Assembly: GCA_016284295.1 (NCBI GenBank)
Contig: JAEEOP010000034.1
Coordinates: 1 to 64,000, forward strand
Length of the DNA stretch: 64,000 nt
Direction of reading: 5' to 3'
DNA from: Methanomassiliicoccaceae archaeon
Lineage (GTDB): Archaea; Thermoplasmatota; Thermoplasmata; Methanomassiliicoccales; Methanomethylophilaceae
A program made the translations under genes and the position numbers. Below, in pieces: positions 50,684 to 59,483 of the stretch; position 1 is the stretch's first letter, and every line of letters starts with the position of its first letter. Under the pieces are notes generated by a model that did not search any database, was not told where the DNA came from, and was given only the letters and a program-made list of their open reading frames with translations.

Positions 50684-52117
50684 ATGGAGCAGTTCGTCGG
50701 ACGCAAATCAGAGATGGATCTCCTCAATTCCATTTACGAGGAGGAATCGGTCAAGACCTGCATGATCTACGGCCGCCGCCGTATCGGCAAGACCACGCTG
50801 ATAGAGCATTTCATCTCCGATAAGCCCAGCATAAACATAGAGTTCGACGATTCCACATACAAGGTCAATCTGGATGTCATCAACCGTGCCATATCGGTCC
50901 ATACAGGTAACGAAGTCAAGGCATCTACGATACGCGAGTCCATGGATACCATCAAGGCCATATGCTGCAAGGAGAAGATGGTTGTCGTCTTCGATGAGCT
51001 CCCTTTCTTCACATCCAACTTCTCGGGCGGCGCATCGGAGATACAGCATCTGACAGATTGGCTGACCAGGAACACGGACTCCATGGTGATAATCGCCGGA
51101 TCCTCCGTCTCCCTGATGCTGGATGAGGTTATGGGTGCGGACAGGCCTCTGTACAAGCGCTTCATGTTCACGATCAACCTCGGTCCGCTCGGGATCACCG
51201 ATGTGAGGGAACTGCACCCGAACATATCCGACGATGACCTGATGAGGATGTATCTGACTCTGGGCGGTATATCCGCATACCATCGCCTGGTCGGGGACCG
51301 CGGGTACAGGGATGCCATGAACAGATACGTCCTCAACAGGTTCGGATTCATACAGTCTGATGTCCAATTGGGGATAGTTTCGGAGATGGGCGGGAACGTC
51401 TCCAACACCATATCAGTCTTCAAGGCGATTGCCGACGGCGACAGCACATACGGTGAGATCCGCAACAGGACCGGCCTTGACGACCCCGTTCTGAAGAGGG
51501 TGCTCGACAGCATGATGGTGGCAGGCCTGCTGAGGAAGACCGACTCCATGATCACGAGCAGGAAGTCCAAGATCTATTCGATCTCCGATCCGACGACCAG
51601 TTTCTATTACGATATCATCGATCGCAACAGGGCCGTTCTGGAGAGCGCCGAGGGGGATGCATACCGGAATCTGGAGCATGTGATATCGGCATGGCTCGGA
51701 AAGGGCTTCGAGGACTATTGCAGGAACTTCGTCAGGGAGCATTACGCCTGCTCGGAGGTAGGCTCCTGGTGGGGGAAGGCTCCATTGATCAAGGACGGCA
51801 GGAAAGTCAAGGATGAGCAGGGCAAGGTCGTCACGGAGGACGTGGATATCGATCTGGTCGCTGTTATCCGCAGGGGGAACGACCGTATCGACATGTTCGG
51901 TGAATGCAAGTTCACCAAGGCCCCGATGGGATTCTCCTCGCTGAACAACCTTGTCGCCAGGGTCGAGTATCTGAAGGGCCATTTCAATGCCAGATACACC
52001 CTGTTCTCGCTGTCGGGATTCTCCGATGACCTGAGGGAATATGCGGAAGAGGAAGGCATAATGCTGTTCGACCTGGACGTGCTCGTAAGCAGGAAGTCCC
52101 CTCCGGAACTGGAGTGA
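50684..52117 (+). CDS. Archaeal ATPase with C-terminal nuclease-like (DUF234) domain
   Basis: This 477-aa protein belongs to the archaeal STAND-like ATPase family: Walker A YGRRRIGKTTL (residues 29-39), Walker B VVVFDELPFF, sensor segment IIAGSSVSLM, a winged helix (about 250-300; TYGEIRNRTGLDDPVLKRVLD), and a C-terminal DUF234 domain with EDVDIDLVAV and FGECKFTK, the D-E-x-K core of the PD-(D/E)xK nuclease fold. These genes are often multicopy and mobile. Function unknown, possibly defence. Two palindromes precede it. Confidence 0.85.
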   Translation: MEQFVGRKSEMDLLNSIYEEESVKTCMIYGRRRIGKTTLIEHFISDKPSINIEFDDSTYKVNLDVINRAISVHTGNEVKASTIRESMDTIKAICCKEKMVVVFDELPFFTSNFSGGASEIQHLTDWLTRNTDSMVIIAGSSVSLMLDEVMGADRPLYKRFMFTINLGPLGITDVRELHPNISDDDLMRMYLTLGGISAYHRLVGDRGYRDAMNRYVLNRFGFIQSDVQLGIVSEMGGNVSNTISVFKAIADGDSTYGEIRNRTGLDDPVLKRVLDSMMVAGLLRKTDSMITSRKSKIYSISDPTTSFYYDIIDRNRAVLESAEGDAYRNLEHVISAWLGKGFEDYCRNFVREHYACSEVGSWWGKAPLIKDGRKVKDEQGKVVTEDVDIDLVAVIRRGNDRIDMFGECKFTKAPMGFSSLNNLVARVEYLKGHFNARYTLFSLSGFSDDLREYAEEEGIMLFDLDVLVSRKSPPELE

Positions 52118-52155
52118 ACGACGGTCCGGGTGTACCGTACACAGAAGCCTGTGAA

Positions 52156-52813
52156 TTACGAATGGGGTGTGGGTGCATCCTTCTCTGATGGTGTGCATGC
52201 CGGGCCGGGGTATCCTGACAGATGGTCTTCCACGACTTCCTCATAGCATACCGAGTTGTCGTCCCCGTGCCATTTCTCGTTCTCATACCTGATATCGAAA
52301 TCCTTGTGGGCGACGATCCTGTTGATAAGATCCGGTGTGCACGAGGCCCTGGTATCTCGGAGGGCGCCGCCGACTTGGATGTGGTGGAAGAGCGCATACG
52401 CATATGCCGCCGGCGATCTGATCTCGTAGGAATCGAAACTTGTGACTTCGCCGTCGATATCGCGCTAGAGTGCAACCTTGTACGATCCGCTTCCGTCGTT
52501 CACGCGCCCCCACGATGATGTCATCATCCATGAGAAGGACGTCTATAATGTCGCAATTGTAGTAGATCGACTGTCCTTTCGAGATATCCATCCTCTTGAA
52601 AAGACCCGGAGCCACACCTATGTCGACGATATGGGGCCTTGAACTGCAATATCGTCTTCGATATACATTCTTCGCGCGGGCTGAATGCACAAGCGGATAG
52701 AAATCGTTGAGATGCCGTGTTCCTTCGAGGCAATAGAATCGGATTGAGTACTCGGTTTCCAATCCATGGGAGGGTGTCAAAGAAGATTCTACGACAGCAT
52801 CCAGGCAGGCCAT
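52156..52813 (-). pseudogene. Frameshifted gene remnant with one in-frame UAG
   Basis: Coherent protein segments lie in different frames of one strand: VDIGVAPGLFKRMDISKGQS and IIDVLLMDDDIIVG in one frame, then, after a frame change at a C5 run (52507-52511), RVNDGSGSYKVAL-UAG-RDIDGE and DTRASCTPDLINRIVAHKDF, KWHGDDNSVCYEEVVEDHLSG down to a UAA at 52156. Removing one base from the C5 run joins the frames. A further frame change seems needed near 52640. I do not recognise the family. Several lesions indicate decay rather than read-through alone, unless the run is a sequencing error. Confidence 0.55.
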
Positions 52814-52849
52814 TCTCAAGATTTGGAGATGCAGACTGTTGGAACACCT

Positions 52850-53014
52850 GGTAATAGTTGCTTTTCTTAATATGATAAAAATATAATTATTAGCAATATT
52901 TTTTAACGTTACTACTAAATTATTATTTTTGATATTTAAGTAATGAAAATGTTTTTCCGTAATCATATATAAAGATATGTTTATATGATTGGCATATAAT
53001 TCCAACTCGATATC
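52850..53014 (+). promoter_or_regulatory. AT-rich promoter of the metal/siderophore uptake operon
   Basis: The interval is AT-rich and holds two TATA-like elements, CATATATAAAG (about 52966-52976) and GTTTATATG (about 52979-52987). The second lies about 30 bases before the ATG at 53015. An inverted ATTTTTGATATTTAAG-type stretch nearby may be regulatory, but no clear palindrome is seen. Confidence 0.45.
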
Positions 53015-54364
53015 ATGGCAGTCAACAAGACTTATGTCGTGATTGCGATAGTCGCCATAGCTCTTGTAGCGATCATCTGCAGTGCGACACTACTGATGAA
53101 TAATAACGATGGTTACAAGGACATCACCCCTACCGGGAATGTCAAGGTCCTTGGTAACGCCAACAACGACGATTTCATCAACGATGAAGACGTCAAGCTC
53201 CTCAACAAGATCATAAAGGACGGTTCTTGGGACAAGACCAAATATCCCTACGCAGACGCCAACAACGACGGTTCCATCACGGATGCCGATGTCGCATTGG
53301 TGCAGAAGATAATCAAGGGTGAATCATGCCAGGTCCGTTACATCGACATCTATGACAGGATCTCTACCGTCAATTACCCCGTTTCCCACAGCCGTATCGG
53401 AGTCTCCTATTGGCAGCAGGCGGAATTGGCCACACTGCTCGGATGCTGGCCCAATGTGGTTCTTGCAAGCATGTCTACAACGGATTCCAACTCCCACAGG
53501 TATGATACCAGCAACATCCAGAAATCATTCAAAGGCAGCAACATCACCACCGAGCTGATCCTCGAATGCGATTGCGATCTCGTCATCGCAAGCCAGGGGA
53601 AGAGCAACGTCGTCGATCCCGCGGCAGCGGCCAAATCAACCGTCACACCGTTCTATGTCGATGTGTCCAAGAGCTCGACCTATGTCAGCACCGTCCTCAC
53701 CCTGGGTGTTCTGATCAACGAGAATGAAAAGGCGCAGGCCTATGCCAATTACGTCAACGGTCTCCTGGATAAGATCGAGAACGGAATGAAGAAAGTCTCG
53801 CAGAAGGCAAGTTCGGTCATAACCCTCATGTATGCCAACCAGTCCACCCGTGCCAATATCATCATCGAATGCGAGGGCACCGGAGCGGCGGACATGATCG
53901 GGCTGATCAGCGATGTCTATGATTCGTCGACCAAATCCGCCAGCAACAACAGGCTGGAGGTGGAGAAGGATTGGTTCATCCAGAACGATGGCAAGGAATT
54001 CGATTTCATCATAGTCCAGCAGGAAGGCACCGATACGAAGAAGGTCGACGGGACCTACTACACTCCGCAGATGTACAACGACAGATTCGAGGAAGCGATC
54101 ACGTACTACGACAGGACTAGCGCATACACCGAGGGAAAGATCCTTGGAACAACGTTCTCATACAACTCCTTCGGAGGATTCGCCAATCTCATGTACCTTG
54201 CATACCTCCTGTATCCTGCTGTGTTCAGCGCGGAAGACGGATGGAAAGCCCTTCAGGAATACTTCGATAATTTCACCACAGCGAAGATCGATGTCAAGAA
54301 GCAGGGCGGATGGTTCTACACCGGAAGCGCATACAAGGAATACAACAACAGGCTGAAGGCCTGA
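53015..54364 (+). CDS. ABC transporter substrate-binding protein with N-terminal dockerin-like domain
   Basis: The 449-aa protein begins with a membrane anchor or signal (VVIAIVAIALVAIICSATLL). Residues about 42-105 form a dockerin-like pair of calcium loops: GNANNDDFINDEDVKLLNKI and DANNDGSITDADVALVQKI. The remainder is a periplasmic-binding fold of the BtuF/FepB type for siderophores, heme or cobalamin (WQQAELATLLGCWPNVVLAS; ITTELILECDCDLVIASQ). The dockerin may tether it to a cohesin-like surface partner. It heads the permease-ATPase operon. Confidence 0.83.
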   Translation: MAVNKTYVVIAIVAIALVAIICSATLLMNNNDGYKDITPTGNVKVLGNANNDDFINDEDVKLLNKIIKDGSWDKTKYPYADANNDGSITDADVALVQKIIKGESCQVRYIDIYDRISTVNYPVSHSRIGVSYWQQAELATLLGCWPNVVLASMSTTDSNSHRYDTSNIQKSFKGSNITTELILECDCDLVIASQGKSNVVDPAAAAKSTVTPFYVDVSKSSTYVSTVLTLGVLINENEKAQAYANYVNGLLDKIENGMKKVSQKASSVITLMYANQSTRANIIIECEGTGAADMIGLISDVYDSSTKSASNNRLEVEKDWFIQNDGKEFDFIIVQQEGTDTKKVDGTYYTPQMYNDRFEEAITYYDRTSAYTEGKILGTTFSYNSFGGFANLMYLAYLLYPAVFSAEDGWKALQEYFDNFTTAKIDVKKQGGWFYTGSAYKEYNNRLKA

Positions 54365-54389
54365 AACCTTAACGGGGTGGACCTGCGAT

Positions 54390-55496
54390 ATGGATAAGGA
54401 TCCGATCGAGCTCACCGTGGACTACTGGCTGACCAGGGAGCACCACGAGGAAGACAGGAAGGATCTGGAGCAGTATCGTAGGTTCACCCTTGCCAAGATA
54501 ATCTTCATCGCCGTATGTCTTATCATAGCGGTGATTGTTTCAGGATACGCAATATCGATCGGTGAATACACAATCTCATTCTTCACCACATATGAACGCA
54601 TCTGGGAGCATATAACTGGCAACATCGTTGATTCAACGGATGATTATGTGGTATGGGAGCTTCGTCTGCCCCGCGTCCTGGGAGGCCTCTTGGCCGGTTC
54701 CGCATTGGCGGTCTGTGGAGTAGCGATGCAGAGTATGCTCAAGAATCCCCTGGCCGATACATACACCACAGGAATTTCGTCTGGAGCATCTCTGGGGGCT
54801 ACACTGGCCATATGCGCCGGATTCACTTTCGTCAACGGCGAATACGGGATCATAGTCAATGCGTTCCTGTTCTCTCTCATCCCGATGATGATGATCCTGT
54901 CCATCTCCAAGATGAACAACGCATCAGTCACTACGATCATCATGGCAGGCATTGCTGTCATGTATCTCTTCAACGCATGCAATACGGTCCTAAAACTCTG
55001 GGCGACCGATGAGGCTCTGGCCAACGTCTATTCATGGTCCGTCGGTTCTCTGACAGGGCTGACGTGGTCAGATGTCGCTGCGATGGCTTTGTTCGTCATT
55101 CCCGGGATTTTGATAATACAGGTGATCTCCAACCAGATGAACAAGATGATGCTCGGCGATGAGAGCGCCAAAGCCTTAGGTGTGGAGGTGGAGAGATTTA
55201 GACTGTTCTGCCTGCTCGTCACTTCATTGGTGGCTGCATCGGTCGTATGCTTCACAGGTCTAATCGGATTCATAGGTCTCGTCTGCCCTCATATCGCCAG
55301 GATCTTCATCGGTTCCGATAACAGACTCCTCATACCCGCCTCTGCCTCATGCGGTGCGGCGCTCCTGTTGTTCTCCGATGTTGTGGGCAGGATCATCATC
55401 GCACCGAATACGCTTCAGGTCGGGGTGGTCACAGCCTTCATCGGAGGGCCCATGTTCCTCTATCTGATAATGAAGAGCAAGCAGCAGAGGTGGTAA
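54390..55496 (+). CDS. ABC transporter permease, FecCD family
   Basis: This 368-aa permease has about ten membrane helices and the FecCD/BtuC blocks RLPRVLGGLLAGSALAVCGVAMQ, NPLADTYTTGISSGASLGA and GLIGFIGLVCPHIARIFIG. An N-terminal charged cytoplasmic segment of about 30 residues precedes helix 1. It moves the ligand caught by the preceding protein. The stop overlaps the ATPase start. Confidence 0.93.
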   Translation: MDKDPIELTVDYWLTREHHEEDRKDLEQYRRFTLAKIIFIAVCLIIAVIVSGYAISIGEYTISFFTTYERIWEHITGNIVDSTDDYVVWELRLPRVLGGLLAGSALAVCGVAMQSMLKNPLADTYTTGISSGASLGATLAICAGFTFVNGEYGIIVNAFLFSLIPMMMILSISKMNNASVTTIIMAGIAVMYLFNACNTVLKLWATDEALANVYSWSVGSLTGLTWSDVAAMALFVIPGILIIQVISNQMNKMMLGDESAKALGVEVERFRLFCLLVTSLVAASVVCFTGLIGFIGLVCPHIARIFIGSDNRLLIPASASCGAALLLFSDVVGRIIIAPNTLQVGVVTAFIGGPMFLYLIMKSKQQRW

Positions 55497-56278
55497 GCAT
55501 TTCATCCATCGTCATCAGGGGCCTGAATTTTAGCTATGATTCGAACCACATCCTTCATGACATAGATCTGGAGCTTGAGGGGGCCGGCCTCATATGCATA
55601 ATAGGCCCCAATGGTGTAGGGAAGTCCACTCTTATCAAGTGCATGAACGGCCTGCTGAAACCGACCTCGGGGGAGATAATCATCAACGGTACTCCGATCT
55701 CGGAGTACACCCTGAAGGAGCTTTCTGAATTCATAGGCTATGTCCCTGCAGCATCGTCCCTCAGCTTCCCCATGTCGGTGATCGATTCCATCCTTATCGG
55801 GATGAAGCAGATCGACAGATGGAGGCAGGATCCGGACGATGTGATCCTCGCATACAGGTCCCTGAGGGTGATGAGGATGGAGAGCATGGCTCTGAGGAAC
55901 TGCAATAGCCTATCGGCAGGTCAGACGCAGAAGGTCAACATATGCAGAGGCCTGGTCAGGGATTCGGAGATCCTGATATTGGATGAGCCCACATCCAATC
56001 TTGATGTGAAACACCAGTTGTTCGTTGCGGATTTCCTTCAGAGGCTCTCCCATCGGACAGGCTCCCTGGTGATCATGATTAGCCATGACCTCAACATTGC
56101 TGCCAGATTCGCTGACAATGTTGTGGTGATGAAGGAGCCCGGTGTGGTGGATTCCTTCGGACCACCGCAGGACATCATAAGCGAGGAGATGATTAGAGAG
56201 GTCTATTCGGTGAACTCTTCCATAATTCAGGTCAACGGCCGGCCCCACGTCATCCTGGATTCCGCGGAGAACTGGTGA
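55490..56278 (+). CDS. ABC transporter ATP-binding protein, FepC/BtuD type
   Basis: This 262-aa ATPase has Walker A GPNGVGKSTL, the signature loop LSAGQTQKV (a variant of LSGGQ), Walker B ILILDEPTSNLD and the switch His in ISHDLN. The start is GTG at 55490, overlapping the permease stop. It energises the FecCD permease. Confidence 0.92.
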   Translation: MVSISSIVIRGLNFSYDSNHILHDIDLELEGAGLICIIGPNGVGKSTLIKCMNGLLKPTSGEIIINGTPISEYTLKELSEFIGYVPAASSLSFPMSVIDSILIGMKQIDRWRQDPDDVILAYRSLRVMRMESMALRNCNSLSAGQTQKVNICRGLVRDSEILILDEPTSNLDVKHQLFVADFLQRLSHRTGSLVIMISHDLNIAARFADNVVVMKEPGVVDSFGPPQDIISEEMIREVYSVNSSIIQVNGRPHVILDSAENW

Positions 56279-56280
56279 CC

Positions 56281-57105
56281 ATGAACCGCGGTACGGTGAT
56301 GCAATCGTTCGGGGATATATGGAGGGATCTTCAGAAAGATTGGAATGGCAATGACGTCCCCCGCACCATAAATGATGAGGTTGAGCTCAGTTTCTGGAAA
56401 CCTTTCCTCAGGGACAAGGAATCAGAAGGTCCGGATGCGTACAGCAGGAGGATCTGGGATGCGATATCGGACATCCTGGGGGAGGAGTATTACGATACCA
56501 TCACGGAGATTGGCCCCGGATGGGGGAACTACACGTTCGATCTCGTAGAGCATTGCCGGCACCTAATCTGCGTGGATATGTCCCCGGATGTACTGGACCA
56601 CATCGGCCGCACGGCCCATCAGTACCATCTCAACATCGACACGGTCTGCTCCAAATGGGAGGACTACAGAGGGAAGGTCTCGGATGTAGTCTTCGGTTTC
56701 AACTGCTTCTATCGTATGTCGGAGATCGAATCATGCCTTTCCAAGATAGATCAAATGGGACGTAGGCGCATAATAGGGATGACTTCGGGGCCCGAGAAGG
56801 AGTATCTCGCGGTGTTCGAAAAGGAACTGGGTTTGAGAATCAGATATACGCGTTTGGATTATATCGTGCTGGTGAACATCCTTTATCAGCTCGGGATAGA
56901 TGTGAACGTCAGGATAGTGGATCTCCAGAAGGATTATGCATACAGGTCCGTCCCTGCGGCGGCCAGGATAGCATCTAAGAGGATCCTGTCCGAGGAATAC
57001 GATATGGAGGATATTATCCGGATCATGAGGAGATATCTGAAGAAAGGGGATGACGGCCTCTATCACTATGTGCATGATTTCAAAGCAGCCATAATCTATT
57101 GGTGA
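56281..57105 (+). CDS. SAM-dependent methyltransferase of the uptake operon
   Basis: The 274-aa class I methyltransferase has the SAM loop ITEIGPGWGNYTFDLVEH and the acidic VDMSPDV strand. A C-terminal helical region follows. It is directly downstream of the ABC genes, 2 bases after the ATPase stop, which implies action on the imported ligand or its release, but the substrate is unknown. Confidence 0.8.
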   Translation: MNRGTVMQSFGDIWRDLQKDWNGNDVPRTINDEVELSFWKPFLRDKESEGPDAYSRRIWDAISDILGEEYYDTITEIGPGWGNYTFDLVEHCRHLICVDMSPDVLDHIGRTAHQYHLNIDTVCSKWEDYRGKVSDVVFGFNCFYRMSEIESCLSKIDQMGRRRIIGMTSGPEKEYLAVFEKELGLRIRYTRLDYIVLVNILYQLGIDVNVRIVDLQKDYAYRSVPAAARIASKRILSEEYDMEDIIRIMRRYLKKGDDGLYHYVHDFKAAIIYW

Positions 57106-57335
57106 GCAGATCTGCCTGCGTTCGCAGCAAATACCAACTGATGATGCGGAGAATCTGTCTTTTGAGTCTAAGTGTATGAGGTTCACCCCATAGATTGAAT
57201 GAGTGTGTATAGAATTGCTATTGATATCAACTCAAGCGGCCGATCTATGTGAGCGAGTTGGACAGCCAGATCTTTTTGATTCTTGCTGGTAGGTGTCGTT
57301 GGATCCTCATATTGATGCAGGGTTTCGACGCTCTT
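57106..57335. other. Gap between convergent genes, no feature supported
   Basis: The 230 bases between the methyltransferase and the AlbA_2 regulator hold no open frame with coding character, no tRNA and no clear terminator hairpin. Confidence 0.4.
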
Positions 57336-58739
57336 TCAAACTATCTTCCAATGCCCTTTGGTGCCTCCCACCCTGCTGATGACCCCTTCGTTCTTCATCT
57401 TGCGGATCTCCCTTGAGACCGTGCTCTTGGAGATGCCGATCCTGGCAGACAGGTCGTCGATGCTGATCTTATTGTCATCGCTGATCAGTCTGATGATCGC
57501 GGACCTCGCATCGTCATCCGATTTCAGTTCGAGGGCGAACGTCACGCGGCTCGGATCGAACTCCTCCATCAGATCCGGTTCCGGCAGGCCTTCCTGCCTG
57601 CAGGTGCGATAGATGCGGTATATCCCGCTGCCGGAGCGCTCAACGAAGCCCAGTAGGGTGAACATCTTCATCAGCATGGGGTTGCGGGCATCGCTGTACC
57701 CGCCCTTGGCGGCCTTTGCAGGAGGTATACGGAAATTCCCCGGATTGACCACGGTGAGGCGGTCCCCCTTCAGGACTATGTTGATCCCGCCCCTGCCGAG
57801 ATAGTCGGCATGGACAATCCCGTTGAGTACCATCTCCCTGACGGCCTTCATTAGTTCCGTATCGTCGATCCGCTTGTCATTCCTTAATTTGAACGGGTGG
57901 CTACAGGCGGACATGAGCCTTCTGGACACTTCCAGATAGAAGTCGAAGAGGTTCCCGGACCAGAGTCCGGAATCAGAGTTGAATCTGTCTATCCACTCCT
58001 GGTCGTCATCGACGTATGCTCTGTAATCCAGGTGGTAATCGGGGATGAGGCGGGTTATCCTGTAGTCGTTTCCGAACATCAGCAATCCGGCCTGAGTCAG
58101 ATGGAAGACATCCTTGTTCAGGTCGGCAGCGCCTATCAGTCTGAGGAACTCCTCGTCGGACTCCTTCAGCCAAGGATGCGTCGAGGTGTTGGAACGCAGG
58201 AAGTTCCTGTATCTGGACAAAGTGTCCGTGTTCACATCGCCGATGTCCGTTTCCTCTATCGTCCTTTGATCTATCGAACTGTCCGAGGAATCCCTTCCCA
58301 TCTCCAGAATCTCCTGCACGGAGCAATGGTAGTCGCTCTCGTTGTTGCGACGGTATGTGCCGTTGTCCAGGTCGTTGTTGATGTAGACCGGTCTCTGGTG
58401 TCTGTCGGCTCTAGGGATCTTTACGGTGATGTATTTCAGTCCCTCATACTCTTCTATCCTGACATCGTCCTCGACGAGGAGATTGGAACTGACCTTGTGG
58501 CCATCATGCAGAAGGTCCCAAAGGTCCTTAACGACTTTGTCCGGATTTTGTACGCCAGCAAGTTTTAAGCGCCCATCCGCCTCTTCGAGACCGAGTACGA
58601 TCGTACCTCCGAGCGTATTTGCGAAAGAGGAATATGTCTCCCAGAAACTCTTCGGAAGGCTATCGTAGCACCTCTTAGATTCAAACGTGGCTGATTCTTT
58701 CCGGGTGCAGTATCCGTGCTCTATGAGGGATTCAACCAT
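57336..58739 (-). CDS. AlbA_2/Schlafen-type ATP-binding regulator with C-terminal HTH
   Basis: This 467-aa protein starts with the divergent AAA (Schlafen/AlbA_2) fold: ESKRCYDSLPKSFWETYSSFANTLGGTIVLGLEE. A HATPase-like region follows (VREMVLNGIVHADYLGRGGINIVLKG, with the Asn of the N-box). The C terminus holds a winged helix (SIDDLSARIGISKSTVSREI). Such proteins are often regulators in mobile or defence regions. Target unknown. Confidence 0.85.
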   Translation of the reverse strand: MVESLIEHGYCTRKESATFESKRCYDSLPKSFWETYSSFANTLGGTIVLGLEEADGRLKLAGVQNPDKVVKDLWDLLHDGHKVSSNLLVEDDVRIEEYEGLKYITVKIPRADRHQRPVYINNDLDNGTYRRNNESDYHCSVQEILEMGRDSSDSSIDQRTIEETDIGDVNTDTLSRYRNFLRSNTSTHPWLKESDEEFLRLIGAADLNKDVFHLTQAGLLMFGNDYRITRLIPDYHLDYRAYVDDDQEWIDRFNSDSGLWSGNLFDFYLEVSRRLMSACSHPFKLRNDKRIDDTELMKAVREMVLNGIVHADYLGRGGINIVLKGDRLTVVNPGNFRIPPAKAAKGGYSDARNPMLMKMFTLLGFVERSGSGIYRIYRTCRQEGLPEPDLMEEFDPSRVTFALELKSDDDARSAIIRLISDDNKISIDDLSARIGISKSTVSREIRKMKNEGVISRVGGTKGHWKIV

Positions 58740-59131
58740 GAATATCAGATTTCATCTGAATATTAAAATATAATTATAACATTTAAACTTTAAAATGACT
58801 ATAATGTGATATTAAAAAAATATAATCTATTAGAATTAAATCTAAAATTGACATTTATAATTATTAATTTGACATTTAAATGAGGTCTAAATTCATAGTC
58901 AAAGAATATAAAAAGCATGCATATGACAATAAAGGGTGAACGATATCAGAGTCTATTTGTTTAGAAAAATGATAAGTCTCAATTGGAGAGGGGGCTAGCT
59001 TTCAACCATCATAAACAGACGTGGGCCAACCTAGCGGGATCACTGACAATGGAATCGGGATGGGAAGTCGACTTATTGAAGAGAGTACCTATAATTGCCA
59101 TGTTTATCAACAAATAAGATATCTTATCACT
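58740..59131. other. AT-rich gap with a perfect palindrome before the next gene
   Basis: No gene is supported in these 392 bases, which are AT-rich up to 58960. ATAAGATATCTTAT (59114-59127) is a perfect 14-base palindrome ending 4 bases before the ATG at 59132, where it could block or position initiation. Confidence 0.45.
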
Positions 59132-59365
59132 ATGAGCAAGTCAGCAGATGCTTTCATGGAACTTGACAAGACTCCTTACGAGGGCGAATTCGTAGGCATG
59201 TGCGAAGGTGTCATCATGGCTCATTCCAAGTCTTTTGAAGAGGTTTACGATGCTACTGTTAAGGCTTGCGGCAAAAAGTATTTGCCTTTCGTGACTCAAG
59301 TCCTTCCCTCGGCGTGCATGCGAATGAGAGCCTCTGAACGAAGGTGCTCAACCGGACAATTCTAA
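59132..59365 (+). CDS. DUF5678-like small protein with altered C terminus
   Basis: The 77-aa product opens with SADAFMELDKTPYEGEFVGM, then CEGVIMAHSKSFEEVYDATVKACG, the pattern of small DUF5678 proteins of about 65-70 aa. The last 20 residues (ACMRMRASERRCSTGQF) are basic and unlike the family end, so the C terminus may have been changed by a frameshift or recombination next to the repeats at 59371. The family assignment is from memory. Confidence 0.6.
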   Translation: MSKSADAFMELDKTPYEGEFVGMCEGVIMAHSKSFEEVYDATVKACGKKYLPFVTQVLPSACMRMRASERRCSTGQF

Positions 59366-59370
59366 AACTC

Positions 59371-59434
59371 CACTAAATGACCGCAGAAAACTGCACTAAA
59401 TGACCGCAGAAAACTGCACTAAATGACCGCAGAA
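59371..59434 (+). repeat. Three tandem 23-base repeats upstream of the AAA/DUF4143 gene
   Basis: CACTAAATGACCGCAGAA occurs at 59371-59388, 59394-59411 and 59417-59434 with a period of 23 bases; the linkers are AACTG. Each unit can pair CTGC with GCAG at its ends. They lie between the small gene and the probable TATA box (CAATAAATAGTAAT, 59451-59464) of the ATPase. A repressor-binding array is the simplest reading. Confidence 0.7.
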
Positions 59435-59483
59435 TTTTAGTCAAAAAGGCAGCAATAAATAGTAATACGACATTATTGCCAGC

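Noticed and set aside
59371-59434. CRISPR array
   Set aside because: The period is 23 bases with constant 5-base linkers and no variable spacers, and no cas genes are near.
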